A stretch of 64,000 nt of DNA from Kineosporia succinea. Lineage in GTDB: Bacteria; Actinomycetota; Actinomycetes; Actinomycetales; Kineosporiaceae. Within the stretch, counting starts at the first letter, position 1. Each line of letters opens with the position of its first letter. Positions 39,478-48,546 of the stretch are shown here, piece after piece. Location of the stretch: contig NZ_JAUSQZ010000001.1 in NCBI RefSeq assembly GCF_030811555.1, positions 3,593,241-3,657,240 on the forward strand, written 5' to 3'. A program made the position numbers and the translations under genes. The notes below the pieces were generated by a model. The model was not told where the DNA came from, did not search any database, and saw nothing but the letters and a program-made list of their open reading frames with translations.

Positions 39478-40034
39478 GCCCGGGTGCGCCACACGGTGCT
39501 CATCAGCTCGCGGAAGTTCTCGCCCAGGCCGCGCTCGTCCCAGCCGCCGAGCGAGGCGTAGCTGAGCGAGGCGTCTTCGAGCCGGGCGACGCCCGAGACC
39601 TGGATGCGCCGGGCCTTGGTCAGGCTCCGCCCGGTCCAGGCGCCGGTGCCCCGGCTCGCCCACCAGCGGCGCTGCAGCGCGGGGGCCGAGACCAGCCCGA
39701 CCACCGGGTTGCCGTTGTCGACCAGCGCGATCAGGGTGGCCCAGACCGGCACCCCGCGCACGAAGTTCTTGGTGCCGTCGATCGGGTCGATGATCCACTG
39801 ACGGCTGCCGTGCCCGGTGACACCGAACTCCTCGCCCAGCACCGAGTCGCGGGGCCGGGTGCGCTTGAGCTGGCCCCGGATCAGTTCCTCGGCCGCCCGG
39901 TCGGCGTCGCTCACCGGGGTCAGGTCGGGTTTGGTCTCGACCTGGAGGTCCGCCGCCAGGAAACGGGCGTACGTCACCGAGTCCACCTGGTCCGCGAGCA
40001 CGTGTGCAAGGCGGAGATCGTCTTCGTAGCCCAC
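39252..40034 (-). CDS. hisN: Histidinol-phosphatase, IMPase family
   Basis: This enzyme of about 260 residues removes phosphate from histidinol phosphate. It is very like the mycobacterial His[28 protein letters not shown], metal ligands in LGEEFG and [53 protein letters not shown] and [10 protein letters not shown]. The GTG at 40034 ([10 protein letters not shown]) gives the family N-terminus; an ATG at 40103 is possible. Its 3' end overlaps the membrane protein frame by 226 bases on the other strand. Confidence 0.88.
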   Translation of the reverse strand: MGYEDDLRLAHVLADQVDSVTYARFLAADLQVETKPDLTPVSDADRAAEELIRGQLKRTRPRDSVLGEEFGVTGHGSRQWIIDPIDGTKNFVRGVPVWATLIALVDNGNPVVGLVSAPALQRRWWASRGTGAWTGRSLTKARRIQVSGVARLEDASLSYASLGGWDERGLGENFRELMSTVWRTRAYGDFWSYMLLAEGAVDLACEPELALYDMAALVPIVVEAGGTFTSLEGKDGPFGGNAVATNGLLHADTLELLNKD

Positions 40035-40198
40035 AGCTGGACGGTACAGCGCTTCGGTCACGCCCAGGTCACGCCGGGGTGGAGGGGGTTGATGGGAATT
40101 CATCTATGGATTTACTGAGGAATTCCTGTGGGTACTAAGACCATTGGGCAGTTCTTGAGTGATCGCAGAGAATTGTTTGAGGGTTTAAGCTTTATCTC

Positions 40199-40681
40199 AT
40201 GTTCGATCTCTTCAACGGTATGCCGGTCCACGCGCTCGTCGTCCACGCCGTCGTCGTGCTGCTGCCGCTGATGTCGGTGGTCACGGTGGCCTTCGTCGCC
40301 CGTCCCCGCTGGCGGCGCGAACTTCCCTGGGCGGTGCTGGGAAACCTGCTCGCCGCCGCGGCCACCTACGCCGCCATGGAGTCGGGTGAGAAACTCCAGG
40401 CCCGTCTCAGCAATCCGGATTTCGAGCCGGTGGCCAAGGATCACGGCGACATCGCGTCACTTCTCATCTACTTCGCGATCGCGCAGTTCGTGGTGTCGCT
40501 CATCGCCTGGCTCCTGCTGCGCACCCGCTCCGACGCGCCGTCCACCTCGGCGCCGAAGCTCGCCACCTCGCTGGTGCTGACCCTGGCGGTCGGGGTCGCG
40601 GCCGTCGCCTGGACCTACCGGGTGGGGGACAGCGGCGCCGAGGCGGTCTGGAAGGACACGATCGCCTCGACGAACCAGTAG
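40199..40681 (+). CDS. DUF2231 family membrane protein
   Basis: This 160-residue protein has four predicted helices and the DUF2231 opening MFDLFNGMPVHALVVHAVVVLLPL. The His residues in VHALVVHA may ligate a metal or heme; that is inference. Helices follow at WAVLGNLLAAAATYAA, SLLIYFAIAQFVVSLIAWLLL and LATSLVLTLAVGVAAVAW. No Shine-Dalgarno is visible; the AT-rich bases before the ATG (TTTAAGCTTTATCTC) suggest a leaderless or weak start. Confidence 0.85.
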   Translation: MFDLFNGMPVHALVVHAVVVLLPLMSVVTVAFVARPRWRRELPWAVLGNLLAAAATYAAMESGEKLQARLSNPDFEPVAKDHGDIASLLIYFAIAQFVVSLIAWLLLRTRSDAPSTSAPKLATSLVLTLAVGVAAVAWTYRVGDSGAEAVWKDTIASTNQ

Positions 40682-40710
40682 CCGTCCGAGGCCGGCCGGT
40701 CAGCTCACCC

Positions 40711-41745
40711 TCAGTGGTCCGGCTGCCCGGCCTTCGCCCGCAGCAACCGCCGGAACGACTCCAGCCGGGCCGCCCCCGACGTCCCCGCGTGCCCGTCCGC
40801 CACCCACGCGTCCAGACCGCACTCCGGCTCGTCGTGCGTGCATCCCCGCGGGCACTCGTCGGTGCCGGCCTCGAGCTCGGGGAAGGCGTGCACCAGCCGG
40901 TCGGGATCGACGTGGCCCAGGCCGAACGACCGCACCCCGGGCGTGTCCACGACCCAGCCGCCGCCGGGCAGGCGCAGTGCGATCGCCGAGGTGGAGGTGT
41001 GGCGGCCCCGGCCGGTCACGTCGTTGACCCGCCCGGTCGCCCGCTCGGCCCCGGTCAGGGCGTTCACCAGCGTCGACTTGCCCACGCCGGAGTGCCCCAC
41101 CAGCACCGTGACCCGCCCGGCCAGCTTCTCCCGGATCTCCTCGAGCCCCTCGAAGGCCTCGGGGGACGAGCGTCGCGACACCAGCCAGGGCACCTCGAGC
41201 GCCGCGTACTGCGCCGTGAACTCCGCCGGGTCGGCCAGGTCGGCCTTGGTCAGCACCAGCAGCGGGTCGAGCCCCGCGTCGTAGGCGGCGACCAGGCAGC
41301 GGTCGACCATGCGCGGGCGCGGCACCGGATCGGCCAGCGCGGTGACGATGGCCAGCTGGTCGGCGTTCGCCACGATCACCCGCTCGACCACGTCGGTGTC
41401 GTCGGCACTGCGCCGCAGCAGTGAGCTGCGCGGCTCGACCTTCACGATCCGCGACAGCGAGCCGGGGGCACCGGAGACGTCGCCGACCAGCCCGACCCGG
41501 TCGCCCACCACCACGGCGGTACGGCCCAGCTCGCGCGCCTTCATCGCGGTGACCACCAGGTCGTCACCGGTCGCCTCGAAACCGCCCAGCAGACAGCCGA
41601 ACCGGCCGCGGTCGACGGTGACGACCTGAGCCGTCACCGCGTCCGCGTGCACGGGCCGTTCCTTCGTCCGCGGCCGTGAGCCCTTGGGGTTGGGCCGGAA
41701 CCGGATCTGCGACTCCTCGTCCTGCCCTCTTCGCCGGGGACTCAC
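40711..41745 (-). CDS. rsgA: Ribosome small subunit-dependent GTPase A
   Basis: This 344-residue circularly permuted GTPase matures the 30S subunit. Order of motifs: OB-fold N-terminus, G4 LTKADL, G1 [10 protein letters not shown]3 [12 protein letters not shown], then a C-terminal zinc region [20 protein letters not shown] with the Cys/His set. The GTG at 41745 ([10 protein letters not shown]) overlaps the aroA stop by 4 bases and matches the mycobacterial protein start, so it is preferred to the upstream ATG. The gene pair aroA-rsgA is conserved in actinobacteria. Confidence 0.93.
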   Translation of the reverse strand: MSPRRRGQDEESQIRFRPNPKGSRPRTKERPVHADAVTAQVVTVDRGRFGCLLGGFEATGDDLVVTAMKARELGRTAVVVGDRVGLVGDVSGAPGSLSRIVKVEPRSSLLRRSADDTDVVERVIVANADQLAIVTALADPVPRPRMVDRCLVAAYDAGLDPLLVLTKADLADPAEFTAQYAALEVPWLVSRRSSPEAFEGLEEIREKLAGRVTVLVGHSGVGKSTLVNALTGAERATGRVNDVTGRGRHTSTSAIALRLPGGGWVVDTPGVRSFGLGHVDPDRLVHAFPELEAGTDECPRGCTHDEPECGLDAWVADGHAGTSGAARLESFRRLLRAKAGQPDH

Positions 41746-43070
41746 CGCTGCGAGGTGCCGTCCGATCCCGTCAGCATCCGTTCCCACAACTGGGTGAACT
41801 CCGGAAGGGTCTTGGCGGTGGTGCCGATGTTCTCCACGCCCACGCCCGGCACCTTCAGGCCGATCACGGCGCCCGCCGTGGCCATGCGGTGGTCGGCGTA
41901 GCTCCGGAACACCCCGCCGCGCAGTTTCGCCGGCTTGATGATCAGGCCGTCGTCGGTCTCGGTGACGTTGCCGCCGAGCCGGTTCAGCTCGGTCGCCAGC
42001 GCCTTGAGCCGGTCGGTCTCGTGACCCCGCAGGTGCGCGATTCCCCGCAGGTGCGAAGGGGTTTCGGCGAGCGCGGCAATCGCCGCGACGGTCGGGGTGA
42101 GCTCACCGGCGGCACTGAGGTCGGCGTCCAGGCCGTAGATCTCGCCGGTGCCGCTCACGGTCAGGCCGTCGCGGTCGAGGGAGACGTCGGCGCCCATCTC
42201 GTCGAACAGGTCACGCAGGTGGTCGCCCGCCTGGGTGGTGTACTGCGGCCAGCCCGGCACGGTCACCGACCCACCGGCGACCAGGGCCGCGGCCAGGAAC
42301 GGCGCGGCGTTGGACAGGTCGGGCTCGACCATCACGTCGAGCCCGCCGACCCGGCCGGGTTCGACCCGCCACACGTCGGGCTCGGAGTCGTCGACGACCA
42401 CGCCGACGTCGCGCAGGGCCTCGACGGTCATCGTGACGTGCGGCTCGCTCGGCACCCGGCCGCCCACGTGGCGCAGCGTCAGGCCCTCCTCGAACCGGGC
42501 GCCCGCCAGCAGCAGGGCCGAGACGAACTGCGAGGAGGCGGACGCGTCGATCTCGAGCGTGCCACCGCGCACCGAGCCGGTGCCCCGGACCGTGAACGGC
42601 AGACGGCCGTCGCCCCCGTCGTCGACGGCGACGCCCAGACCGCGCAGGGCCTCGATGATCGGGCCCATCGGGCGCACCCGGGCGTGCGGGTCGCCGTCGA
42701 AGAAGATGTCGCCGTTCGCCAGCGCGGCGACCGGCGGCACGAAGCGCATCACGGTGCCGGCCAGGCCGACGTCGATCGAGGCCGGACCGCGCAGCTCGCC
42801 CGGGGTGATCAGCCAGTCGGCGCCGAACGCGCCGGTGGCGACCGCGTCTTCCAGCCCGGTGCCGAGGCTGCCGATCGCCGAGGCCATCAGCAGGGTGTCA
42901 CGCGAGCGCAGCGGTGCCCGCAGGCGGGACGGCTCGTCGGCGAGCGAGGCCAGCACCAGATACCGGTTGGTGAGGGACTTGGAACCGGGCAGGGACACCG
43001 TCGCGGAGACCGGGCCCTCCACCGTCGGGGCCGGCCAGGGTGCTGCCTCGTCGCTCACCGGGGTACTCAT
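41742..43070 (-). CDS. aroA: 3-phosphoshikimate 1-carboxyvinyltransferase (EPSP synthase)
   Basis: This 442-residue shikimate pathway enzyme shows the PEP/S3P-binding blocks [19 protein letters not shown] (Lys and Ser), [50 protein letters not shown] and the C-terminal [20 protein letters not shown] with [14 protein letters not shown]. The sensitive-type active site looks complete. The ATG at 43070 (MSTPVSDE) is taken as start; a GTG at 43103 would add 11 residues. Confidence 0.93.
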   Translation of the reverse strand: MSTPVSDEAAPWPAPTVEGPVSATVSLPGSKSLTNRYLVLASLADEPSRLRAPLRSRDTLLMASAIGSLGTGLEDAVATGAFGADWLITPGELRGPASIDVGLAGTVMRFVPPVAALANGDIFFDGDPHARVRPMGPIIEALRGLGVAVDDGGDGRLPFTVRGTGSVRGGTLEIDASASSQFVSALLLAGARFEEGLTLRHVGGRVPSEPHVTMTVEALRDVGVVVDDSEPDVWRVEPGRVGGLDVMVEPDLSNAAPFLAAALVAGGSVTVPGWPQYTTQAGDHLRDLFDEMGADVSLDRDGLTVSGTGEIYGLDADLSAAGELTPTVAAIAALAETPSHLRGIAHLRGHETDRLKALATELNRLGGNVTETDDGLIIKPAKLRGGVFRSYADHRMATAGAVIGLKVPGVGVENIGTTAKTLPEFTQLWERMLTGSDGTSQR

Positions 43071-43212
43071 CGCCTGAATCGCGCTACTTCCGTCGTCGCC
43101 CACTGCCGCCGAAACGGCTTACCGGCGACGAGCGTATCTGGCGGGACACGCGAGGGGCAGCCCCGTTTCTCCCGCGCGGTGACCGCGCGGGAGCGGCCGG
43201 TTCCGGGCGGCC

Positions 43213-43908
43213 TCAGATCGGCAGGGCGTGCCCGGCCTTCTGCGCGGCCCGATGGGCCTTCGCCGACTGCTTGGCCGCGATCTTCTCGGCCTTCTTGCGG
43301 GCCCGGCGGCTGGTCCGGCCGGCTTCCTTCGCGGCCTGCCGCGCCGCCTTCTCGGCCTCACGGGCGAACTCCTGCGCCTGCTTGCGCGCCTTCTTGGTGG
43401 CCTTGCGGCCGCTGACCTTCACCTCGGCGACGGTGTCGTGCGCGTCGGCGCGGACCTCGCGCACCGCCAGCCCCGCCGCCTTGCGGGCCTTACGACCGCG
43501 GTAGGCCACGCTCGGCTTGCCCTCGGTGTCGACCGTGGCCAGCAGCGCGCCGCCGATCAGCCCCAGCGTCTTCACGAAGGTGGCCTGCTTCTCGCGGCGC
43601 AGCGCCGGGTCCTTCTCCTTCCAGAACGGCTCGACCGGCTGCACCACGGGGGCGGTGACCACGATCGCCAGCGCGGACAGGCGGGGCAGCCGGCCGGCGG
43701 CCAGCAGCGAACCCGCCACAGCCGTCACGGCGCCGGCGGAGCGCACCACCATCACCGGGTCGTTCGGGAGGCGCAGCGGCCCCGACACCTGCTTCAGCAC
43801 CGGGCGGGCGGCCTCGGCGTGGGCACCGGGGTGACGTGCCGCCTCGACCCCGGACTGGATCAGAGGGGCGGCGAGAAGGGGACGGGCGACACGGCGTACG
43901 AGGGTCAT
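43213..43908 (-). CDS. DoxX-like membrane protein with Lys/Ala/Arg-rich tail
   Basis: This 231-residue protein begins VRRVARPLLAAPLIQSGVEAARHP and has a short set of hydrophobic segments (GAVTAVAGSLLAAGRLPRLSALAIVVTAPVV, FVKTLGLIGGALLATVD), as in actinobacterial DoxX proteins beside aroA. From about residue 140 it is a basic helix (KATKKARKQAQEFAREAEKA, RRARKKAEKIAAKQ) that probably forms a cytoplasmic coiled coil or binds nucleic acid or membrane. It is divergent from the SRAP gene. Confidence 0.82.
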   Translation of the reverse strand: MTLVRRVARPLLAAPLIQSGVEAARHPGAHAEAARPVLKQVSGPLRLPNDPVMVVRSAGAVTAVAGSLLAAGRLPRLSALAIVVTAPVVQPVEPFWKEKDPALRREKQATFVKTLGLIGGALLATVDTEGKPSVAYRGRKARKAAGLAVREVRADAHDTVAEVKVSGRKATKKARKQAQEFAREAEKAARQAAKEAGRTSRRARKKAEKIAAKQSAKAHRAAQKAGHALPI

Positions 43909-44006
43909 GGTTCTTTGCTACTCCTCAATGAGGGCCGACGCGAACGGACAGGCCGGAAAAGCGCCTAAATCAGCACCGTCTCACAGGCCGTTCAGCAGAT
44001 CGAACA

Positions 44007-44025
44007 GATCACACCTACTGTGATC
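44007..44025 (+). promoter_or_regulatory. Perfect palindrome before the SRAP gene
   Basis: GATCACA and TGTGATC flank a 5-base CCTAC centre, ending 3 bases before the SRAP ATG. It lies where an operator or mRNA hairpin could block translation. It does not match LexA or a standard Crp site. Confidence 0.4.
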
Positions 44026-44028
44026 CAC

Positions 44029-44979
44029 ATGTGCGGACGCTACGCATCCAGCCGGGGTCACGAGGAACTCGTCGTCGAGTTCGAGGTCGAGGAGGACCAC
44101 CTCGACGGCACCCGGACCCAGGCCAAGTACAACGTCGCCCCCACCGACACCGTGCCCGTCGTGATCGAGCGGATGGCGGTGCCGCACCGCGACCCCGACG
44201 AGCAGGTCCCGATGTCCGAGAACCCGGCGGACGACGAGGACGACGACGCCCGGTCCGTCGACGACCTGGTCACCGCCGCCCTCGGCGACGGCCGTCCGGA
44301 GCAGATCGTCGCGGACGACGACGGTGCCCGCCCGGTGCGGCAGCTGCGTGAACTGCGCTGGGGTCTGGTGCCGAGCTGGAGCAAGGACGCCTCCGGCGGC
44401 GCCCGTATGATCAACGCCCGGGTCGAGACCTTCCTGGAGAAGTCCGCGTTCAAGCGGGCCGCCCTCTCGCGCCGCTGCCTGGTGCCGGCCGACGGCTGGT
44501 ACGAGTGGCAGGTCAGCCCGACCGAGAAGGACGCGAAGGGCAAGCCCCGCAAGCAGCCGTTCTTCATGAACCTCGCCGACGGTGAGCCTCTGGCCTTCGG
44601 CGGGGTCTACGAGTTCTGGCGCGACGCCGAGCTGCACGCCGACGACCCGCAGGCCTGGCTGGTCACCTTCTCGATCATCACCACGGCCGCCGAACCCGGG
44701 CTCGACACCATCCACGACCGCATGCCGCTGGTCCTCCCGAAAGACCGCTGGGCCGACTGGCTGGACCCGGCCGTCAAAGACGCGCCGAGCGTCCGTGCGC
44801 TGACCCTCGACCTGCCCGGAGGGCGGTTCGACGCCCTGCCGGTCACCAGCCGGGTGAACTCGGTGCGCAACGACGGCCCGGAGCTGCTCGAGCCGGCGCC
44901 CGCCGACAGTCTGATCGGCGTGGTCGACCCGGCCACCGGTGAGCTGCTGGGTGGCCCGGTCGCCGATCCTCTCTTCTGA
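44029..44979 (+). CDS. yedK: SRAP (HMCES/YedK) abasic-site shielding protein
   Basis: This 316-residue protein starts MCGRYAS, placing the catalytic Cys at position 2, which becomes residue 1 after Met removal and cross-links to abasic sites in single-stranded DNA. Other active-site blocks are YNVAPTDTVPVV, WGLVPSWSKD, ARMINARVET, RRCLVPADGWYEW and the His in TIHDRMPLVL. An acidic insertion of about 45 residues (about 60-105, with PADDEDDDARSVDD) splits the usual fold. The ATG must be 44029 because Cys2 is needed. Confidence 0.92.
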   Translation: MCGRYASSRGHEELVVEFEVEEDHLDGTRTQAKYNVAPTDTVPVVIERMAVPHRDPDEQVPMSENPADDEDDDARSVDDLVTAALGDGRPEQIVADDDGARPVRQLRELRWGLVPSWSKDASGGARMINARVETFLEKSAFKRAALSRRCLVPADGWYEWQVSPTEKDAKGKPRKQPFFMNLADGEPLAFGGVYEFWRDAELHADDPQAWLVTFSIITTAAEPGLDTIHDRMPLVLPKDRWADWLDPAVKDAPSVRALTLDLPGGRFDALPVTSRVNSVRNDGPELLEPAPADSLIGVVDPATGELLGGPVADPLF

Positions 44980-44991
44980 GCAGGGGCTTTC

Positions 44992-45672
44992 ATGGTGGAC
45001 GACGTGAGCACCGACGATCCCGGCGCACCTTCGGAGGTGGTCGGGATCGAGACCGAACTCGGCCCGGCCCGGGCTCATCTGTGGAAACCGGCCCAGGCCC
45101 CGGTCGGCCGGATCGTGCTCGGGCACGGCGCCGGCGGGGGTATCGGGGCGGCCGACCTGGTGGCCGTGCGGAAGGCCGCCGTGGCCGCGGGCTGGCTGGC
45201 CGTGCTGGTCGAGCAGCCCTGGCGGGTCGCCGGCAAGAAGGTGGCCGCGGCCCCGCCCAAGCTCGACATCGGCTGGCGGGCGGTGCTCGCCGCGCTGAAC
45301 CGGAGGCCGGACTTCAGGCGCCGCCCGGTGCCGCTGGTGCTGGGCGGGCGCAGTGCGGGGGCGCGGGTGGCGTGCCGTACCGCGGCCGAGCTCGGCGCCA
45401 CCGCCGTGTGCTGCCTGGCCTTCCCGCTCCATCCGCCGGGCCGTCCGGAGAAATCCCGGGCCGATGAGATCGCCCTGCCCGCGGAGGCCGGGATCGGGGT
45501 GCTCGTGGTGCAGGGGGCGAAGGACCCGTTCGGCTCCGGCCCCGACATCGAGGCGCTCGGCCTGCCCGGCGTCGAGGTGGTGGGGGTCGAGGGTGATCAC
45601 TCTCTGAAGAAGTACGCCCCGGTCGCGGAGGCCGTGGCGGCCCGGCTCCCCGGATGGGCGAAGCACGTCTGA
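44992..45672 (+). CDS. KANL3/Tex30-type alpha/beta hydrolase
   Basis: This 226-residue alpha/beta hydrolase has LGHGAGGG (oxyanion loop), nucleophile Ser in LGGRSAGARVACRTA, FPLHPPGRPEKSR, Asp in VVQGAKDPFG and His in VEGDHSLKK. The set matches the Tex30/KANL3 (dienelactone hydrolase-like) group. The substrate is unknown. It follows the SRAP gene by 12 bases and is probably co-transcribed; a sigma-R type promoter for sigR begins just after its stop. Confidence 0.85.
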   Translation: MVDDVSTDDPGAPSEVVGIETELGPARAHLWKPAQAPVGRIVLGHGAGGGIGAADLVAVRKAAVAAGWLAVLVEQPWRVAGKKVAAAPPKLDIGWRAVLAALNRRPDFRRRPVPLVLGGRSAGARVACRTAAELGATAVCCLAFPLHPPGRPEKSRADEIALPAEAGIGVLVVQGAKDPFGSGPDIEALGLPGVEVVGVEGDHSLKKYAPVAEAVAARLPGWAKHV

Positions 45673-45981
45673 ACGGGCTGGAATGACCTCCCCGCATCGT
45701 GCGTTGTGATGACTGCGCAAGCGGTCACCGGCCCCCGGGCCCGGGAGTGTCGGGCACGCCCGAACGGGTGACGTGTGACCGTCCGTGACCGCTACGTCAA
45801 TCCCCCCATGACCTCCCGAAACGGTGGCTCGTCGGGGTGTCCGCGAAGAGTGAGGAGTGTGCCGTTGCTACTCGTGACGACGGTGGAGGAACGGCCCACG
45901 GGGGCAGAACGGTCGTCCGGTCAGTCCACCGGGAGAACCTGGGCGGGAAAAGCCGCTCCGGTGCAGCTAGGCTCGTCGGTG
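45673..45981 (+). other. Upstream region of sigR with in-frame extension
   Basis: This 309-base region holds a sigma-R type promoter and an open frame in phase with sigR from GTG 45775 (69 extra codons; ATG 45808 also in frame). Nothing else was recognised. Confidence 0.6.
45680..45705 (+). promoter_or_regulatory. Sigma-R (SigR/SigH) type promoter
   Basis: GGAAT (45680-45684), 18 bases, then GTT (45703-45705) matches the sigma-R consensus GGAAT-N18-GTT exactly. It lies 277 bases upstream of the sigR ATG and 70 before the extended GTG start, so SigR should activate its own gene. Confidence 0.8.
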
Positions 45982-46602
45982 ATGGATGCCCAAGCGGGTC
46001 GCGCACCGGCGACTGAGAACCCCGAGGAGCGGTCTGCCCGCTTCGAACGGGATGCCCTGCAGTACCTGGACCAGCTGTACTCGGCGGCCCTCCGGATGAC
46101 GCGCAACCCGGCGGATGCCGAGGACCTCGTCCAGGAGACCTTCACGAAGGCGTTCGCGTCCTTCCACCAGTACCAGCCCGGCACGAACCTCAAGGCCTGG
46201 CTGTACCGGATCCTGACCAATGCGTACATCAACACGTACCGCAAGAAGCAGCGCGAACCCCAGCAGGCCCAGACCGACGAGATCGAGGACTGGCAGATCG
46301 CCCGGGCGGAGTCTCACACCTCCGCCGGTCTGCGTTCCGCCGAGGCCGAGGCTCTCGACCGGCTGCCCGACTCCGACGTCAAGGAGGCGCTGCAGCGCAT
46401 CCCCGAGGAGTTCCGCATCGCGGTCTACCTCGCCGACGTCGAGGGTTTCGCCTACCGGGAGATCGCCGAGATCATGGGCACCCCGATCGGCACCGTGATG
46501 TCCCGGCTGCACCGCGGCCGGCGCCAGCTCCGCGACCTGCTCGAGGAATACGCTGCCGAGCGTGGCATCGTCGCCGCGCGATCCCAGGATGGTGCCGCAT
46601 GA
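45982..46602 (+). CDS. sigR: Thiol-stress ECF sigma factor SigR (SigH orthologue)
   Basis: This 206-residue ECF sigma factor directs thiol-oxidative stress genes. Region 2 reads [37 protein letters not shown] with [25 protein letters not shown]; region 4 reads [45 protein letters not shown] (split). It matches actinobacterial SigR/SigH. The ATG at 45982 gives the normal start; the frame stays open upstream to 45775 and could give a longer isoform. The stop overlaps rsrA by 4 bases. Confidence 0.93.
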   Translation: MDAQAGRAPATENPEERSARFERDALQYLDQLYSAALRMTRNPADAEDLVQETFTKAFASFHQYQPGTNLKAWLYRILTNAYINTYRKKQREPQQAQTDEIEDWQIARAESHTSAGLRSAEAEALDRLPDSDVKEALQRIPEEFRIAVYLADVEGFAYREIAEIMGTPIGTVMSRLHRGRRQLRDLLEEYAAERGIVAARSQDGAA

Positions 46603-46856
46603 GTGCCTGCAACGAGCCGGACTGTTCCAAGGTGCTCGACCAGGTCTACGAGTACCTGGACGGCGAGATGGGTGAGGCCGAGATCGCCCAGATCCGGGTG
46701 CATCTCGAGGAGTGCTCACCCTGCCTGCAGCAGTACGACCTCGACGTCGCGCTCAAGGCCCTGGTGCGCCGCTGTTGCCAGGAGACGGCCCCGGCCGACC
46801 TGCGCGACCGCATCATGATCAAGATCACCGAGGCCCGGATCGAGCTCAACGGCTGA
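46599..46856 (+). CDS. rsrA: Zinc-containing redox anti-sigma factor RsrA
   Basis: This 85-residue ZAS-family anti-sigma factor binds SigR and releases it when its cysteines oxidise. The zinc motif HLEECSPC (HxxxCxxC, residues 35-42) is present, plus N-terminal C4 and C9 and a CC pair near 59-60. The start overlaps the sigR stop (ATGA), ensuring balanced synthesis. A strong hairpin follows at 46873-46907. Confidence 0.93.
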   Translation: MSACNEPDCSKVLDQVYEYLDGEMGEAEIAQIRVHLEECSPCLQQYDLDVALKALVRRCCQETAPADLRDRIMIKITEARIELNG

Positions 46857-46872
46857 ACCGGCCCTGACACGA

Positions 46873-46907
46873 CAAGAGGCGTTGCCCCGGTGGGGCAACG
46901 CCTCTTG
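46873..46907. terminator. Perfect 16-bp hairpin between rsrA and bL37
   Basis: CAAGAGGCGTTGCCCC pairs perfectly with GGGGCAACGCCTCTTG around a GGT loop. It begins 17 bases after rsrA and ends 20 bases before the bL37 stop on the other strand, so it can end both transcripts. Confidence 0.9.
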
Positions 46908-46926
46908 CTGCTTCTGGCGCTCAGGC

Positions 46927-47001
46927 TCAGGCGTTGGGACGGCGACCGTGGTTGGCCGCGCTGCCCTTGCGCGAGCGGCGCTTGCGACCGCGCTTGCTCA
47001 T
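46927..47001 (-). CDS. 50S ribosomal protein bL37 (24 residues)
   Basis: A 24-codon gene starts at ATG 47001 with AAGGAG 6 bases upstream. The product is very basic (MSKRGRKRRSRKG, then AANHGRRPNA). It matches the length and pattern of bL37, the tiny protein found in mycobacterial 50S subunits (about MAKRGRKKR...NHGKRPN). Such genes are often missed in annotation because of size. It lies between rsrA and pilT on the opposite strand. Confidence 0.85.
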   Translation of the reverse strand: MSKRGRKRRSRKGSAANHGRRPNA

Positions 47002-47129
47002 GGCATTCTCCTTCACTCGACTACCCGTCATCTTTTCACGTCCGGGCCGATGCTCCGGACGAAGGGCTCGCGACCAGCTCGGGCGACCGGTTTTCTCAAG
47101 ATTTGCTCACGGCGGCCGATTCTCCGCAC

Positions 47130-48218
47130 GTGAGCCGTCCCCCCGTGTCCGTCGTGCCCTTCCTCCGGGCGCTGAGTGAGCTTTTCGGCTCTGACCTGCA
47201 CTGCAAGGTCGGATCCCCGCCGCGCATCCGCATCGACGGCAAGCTGCGCCGTCTCGACGTGCCCAATCTGACCCCGGCCGACACCGAGGCCATGGTCGCG
47301 GAGGTGCTGCGCGACGACCTGCGGGCCGAGTTCGAGCGCACCAACGAGGCCGACTTCGCCTACTCGATCAGCGGGGTGGGCCGGTACCGGGTCAACGCGT
47401 TCCGTCAGCGGGGCTCGGCCGGGCTGGTGTTCCGCCGGGTCAACGTGGGGGCGATCCCGCTCGAGAAGCTCGGTGTACCCGACGTGATCGGCCGCCTGGC
47501 CCTCGAGCCGCGCGGCCTGGTGCTCGTCACCGGACCGACCGGCTCGGGCAAGACCACCACGCTCGCCGGCATGGTCGACAAGATCAACTCCGAGCGGGAG
47601 GTGCACCTGGTCACCGTGGAGGACCCGATCGAGATCCTCCACGAGGACAAGCTGGCGATGGTCAACCAGCGTGAGGTGCGCGTCGACACCCAGAACTTCG
47701 CGGTGGCCCTCCGGGCGGCGATGCGCCAGGACCCCGACGTCATCCTCATCGGTGAGATGCGCGACCAGGAGACGGTGCACTCGGCGCTGTCCGCGGCCGA
47801 GACCGGTCACTTCGTGATGTCCACGCTGCACACGCAGGACGCCAAGGAGACCATCACCCGCATCATCGACTTCTTCCCGCCGCACGAGCAGAAGCAGGTG
47901 CGTCTGTCGCTCGCGGGCGCGCTGAAGGGCATCATCTGCCAGCGTCTGGTGCCGCGCGCCGACGGCTCCGGCCGGGCCCTGGCGATGGAGGTCTGCGTGA
48001 ACACCGGGCGGATCGCCGACGCGATCTCCGACCCGGACAAGACCAGCACCATCACCGACCTGATCAAGGAGGGTGGCTTCTACGGGATGCAGTCGTTCGA
48101 CATGCACCTGGTGGAGCTGATCCGCGACGGCGTGGTGAGCCTGCACGACGGGATGGCCGTGGCCAGCAACCCGCACGACCTCACGGTCGAGCTGCGCCGG
48201 CTCGGGCTGGTGGCCTGA
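47130..48218 (+). CDS. pilT: PilT/PilU-type pilus retraction ATPase
   Basis: This 362-residue hexameric ATPase has an N-terminal PAS-like domain (LHCKVGSPPRIRIDGKLRRL), Walker A GPTGSGKTTT (135-144), an Asp box (VEDPIEILHEDKLAMVNQREV), Walker B DVILIGEMRD (203-212) and the His box STLHT (231-235). A C-terminal GMQSFDMHLVELI follows. It should retract type IV pili. The GTG at 47130 is chosen by homology length. No other pilus gene lies nearby, so it stands alone here. Confidence 0.88.
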   Translation: MSRPPVSVVPFLRALSELFGSDLHCKVGSPPRIRIDGKLRRLDVPNLTPADTEAMVAEVLRDDLRAEFERTNEADFAYSISGVGRYRVNAFRQRGSAGLVFRRVNVGAIPLEKLGVPDVIGRLALEPRGLVLVTGPTGSGKTTTLAGMVDKINSEREVHLVTVEDPIEILHEDKLAMVNQREVRVDTQNFAVALRAAMRQDPDVILIGEMRDQETVHSALSAAETGHFVMSTLHTQDAKETITRIIDFFPPHEQKQVRLSLAGALKGIICQRLVPRADGSGRALAMEVCVNTGRIADAISDPDKTSTITDLIKEGGFYGMQSFDMHLVELIRDGVVSLHDGMAVASNPHDLTVELRRLGLVA

Positions 48219-48282
48219 TCCCGGAAGTGGGGACGGCGTCCGCGGCAACGCTTGCCGGTGCGGCTCAAGCGGTTTGAGGGGT

Positions 48283-48331
48283 CCGTAGGAGGTGGACGGC
48301 GGGGTCCCGTTCCGCCCTCCACCTCCTACGG
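48283..48331 (+). terminator. Hairpin after pilT
   Basis: CCGTAGGAGGTGGA pairs perfectly with TCCACCTCCTACGG (14 bp); inside, GGCGG and CCGCC extend the stem. It lies 65 bases beyond the pilT stop. Confidence 0.8.
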
Positions 48332-48492
48332 GCTCACCCGGTCTCGTCGTCGTGACCAGGGAGCTGGGGCGTTGAGACTGCCCTCGCAACGCCCGATTGG
48401 TCCATTATCAAGTTGTTACATTCGAAGCGCGACTCAGAAACGCTGTGGCGTGGGTCACTGTGCCCAGCGTTCATGTCCCGTTCAGGCAGACG

Positions 48493-48532
48493 ACAGCGCC
48501 CGGCCGACCGAAACGGTCGAACCGGGCGCTGT
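48493..48532 (-). terminator. Hairpin after sodN
   Basis: ACAGCGCCCGG pairs with CCGGGCGCTGT, with an inner GACCG/CGGTC stem and AAA loop. It is 15 bases beyond the sodN stop codon. Confidence 0.85.
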
Positions 48533-48546
48533 TCGTGAGGGGTGGG

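Larger units (their letters stand above)
48219..48546. other. Convergent gap between pilT and sodN
   Basis: This 328-base gap holds two hairpins (48283-48331 and 48493-48532) and an AT-richer stretch around 48400-48430 (TCCATTATCAAGTTGTTACA). No coding region was supported. Confidence 0.5.

Noticed and set aside
44007-44025. LexA or Crp operator before SRAP
   Set aside because: The palindrome does not match TCGAAC-N4-GTTCGA, and its half-sites are in the opposite orientation to TGTGA-N6-TCACA.
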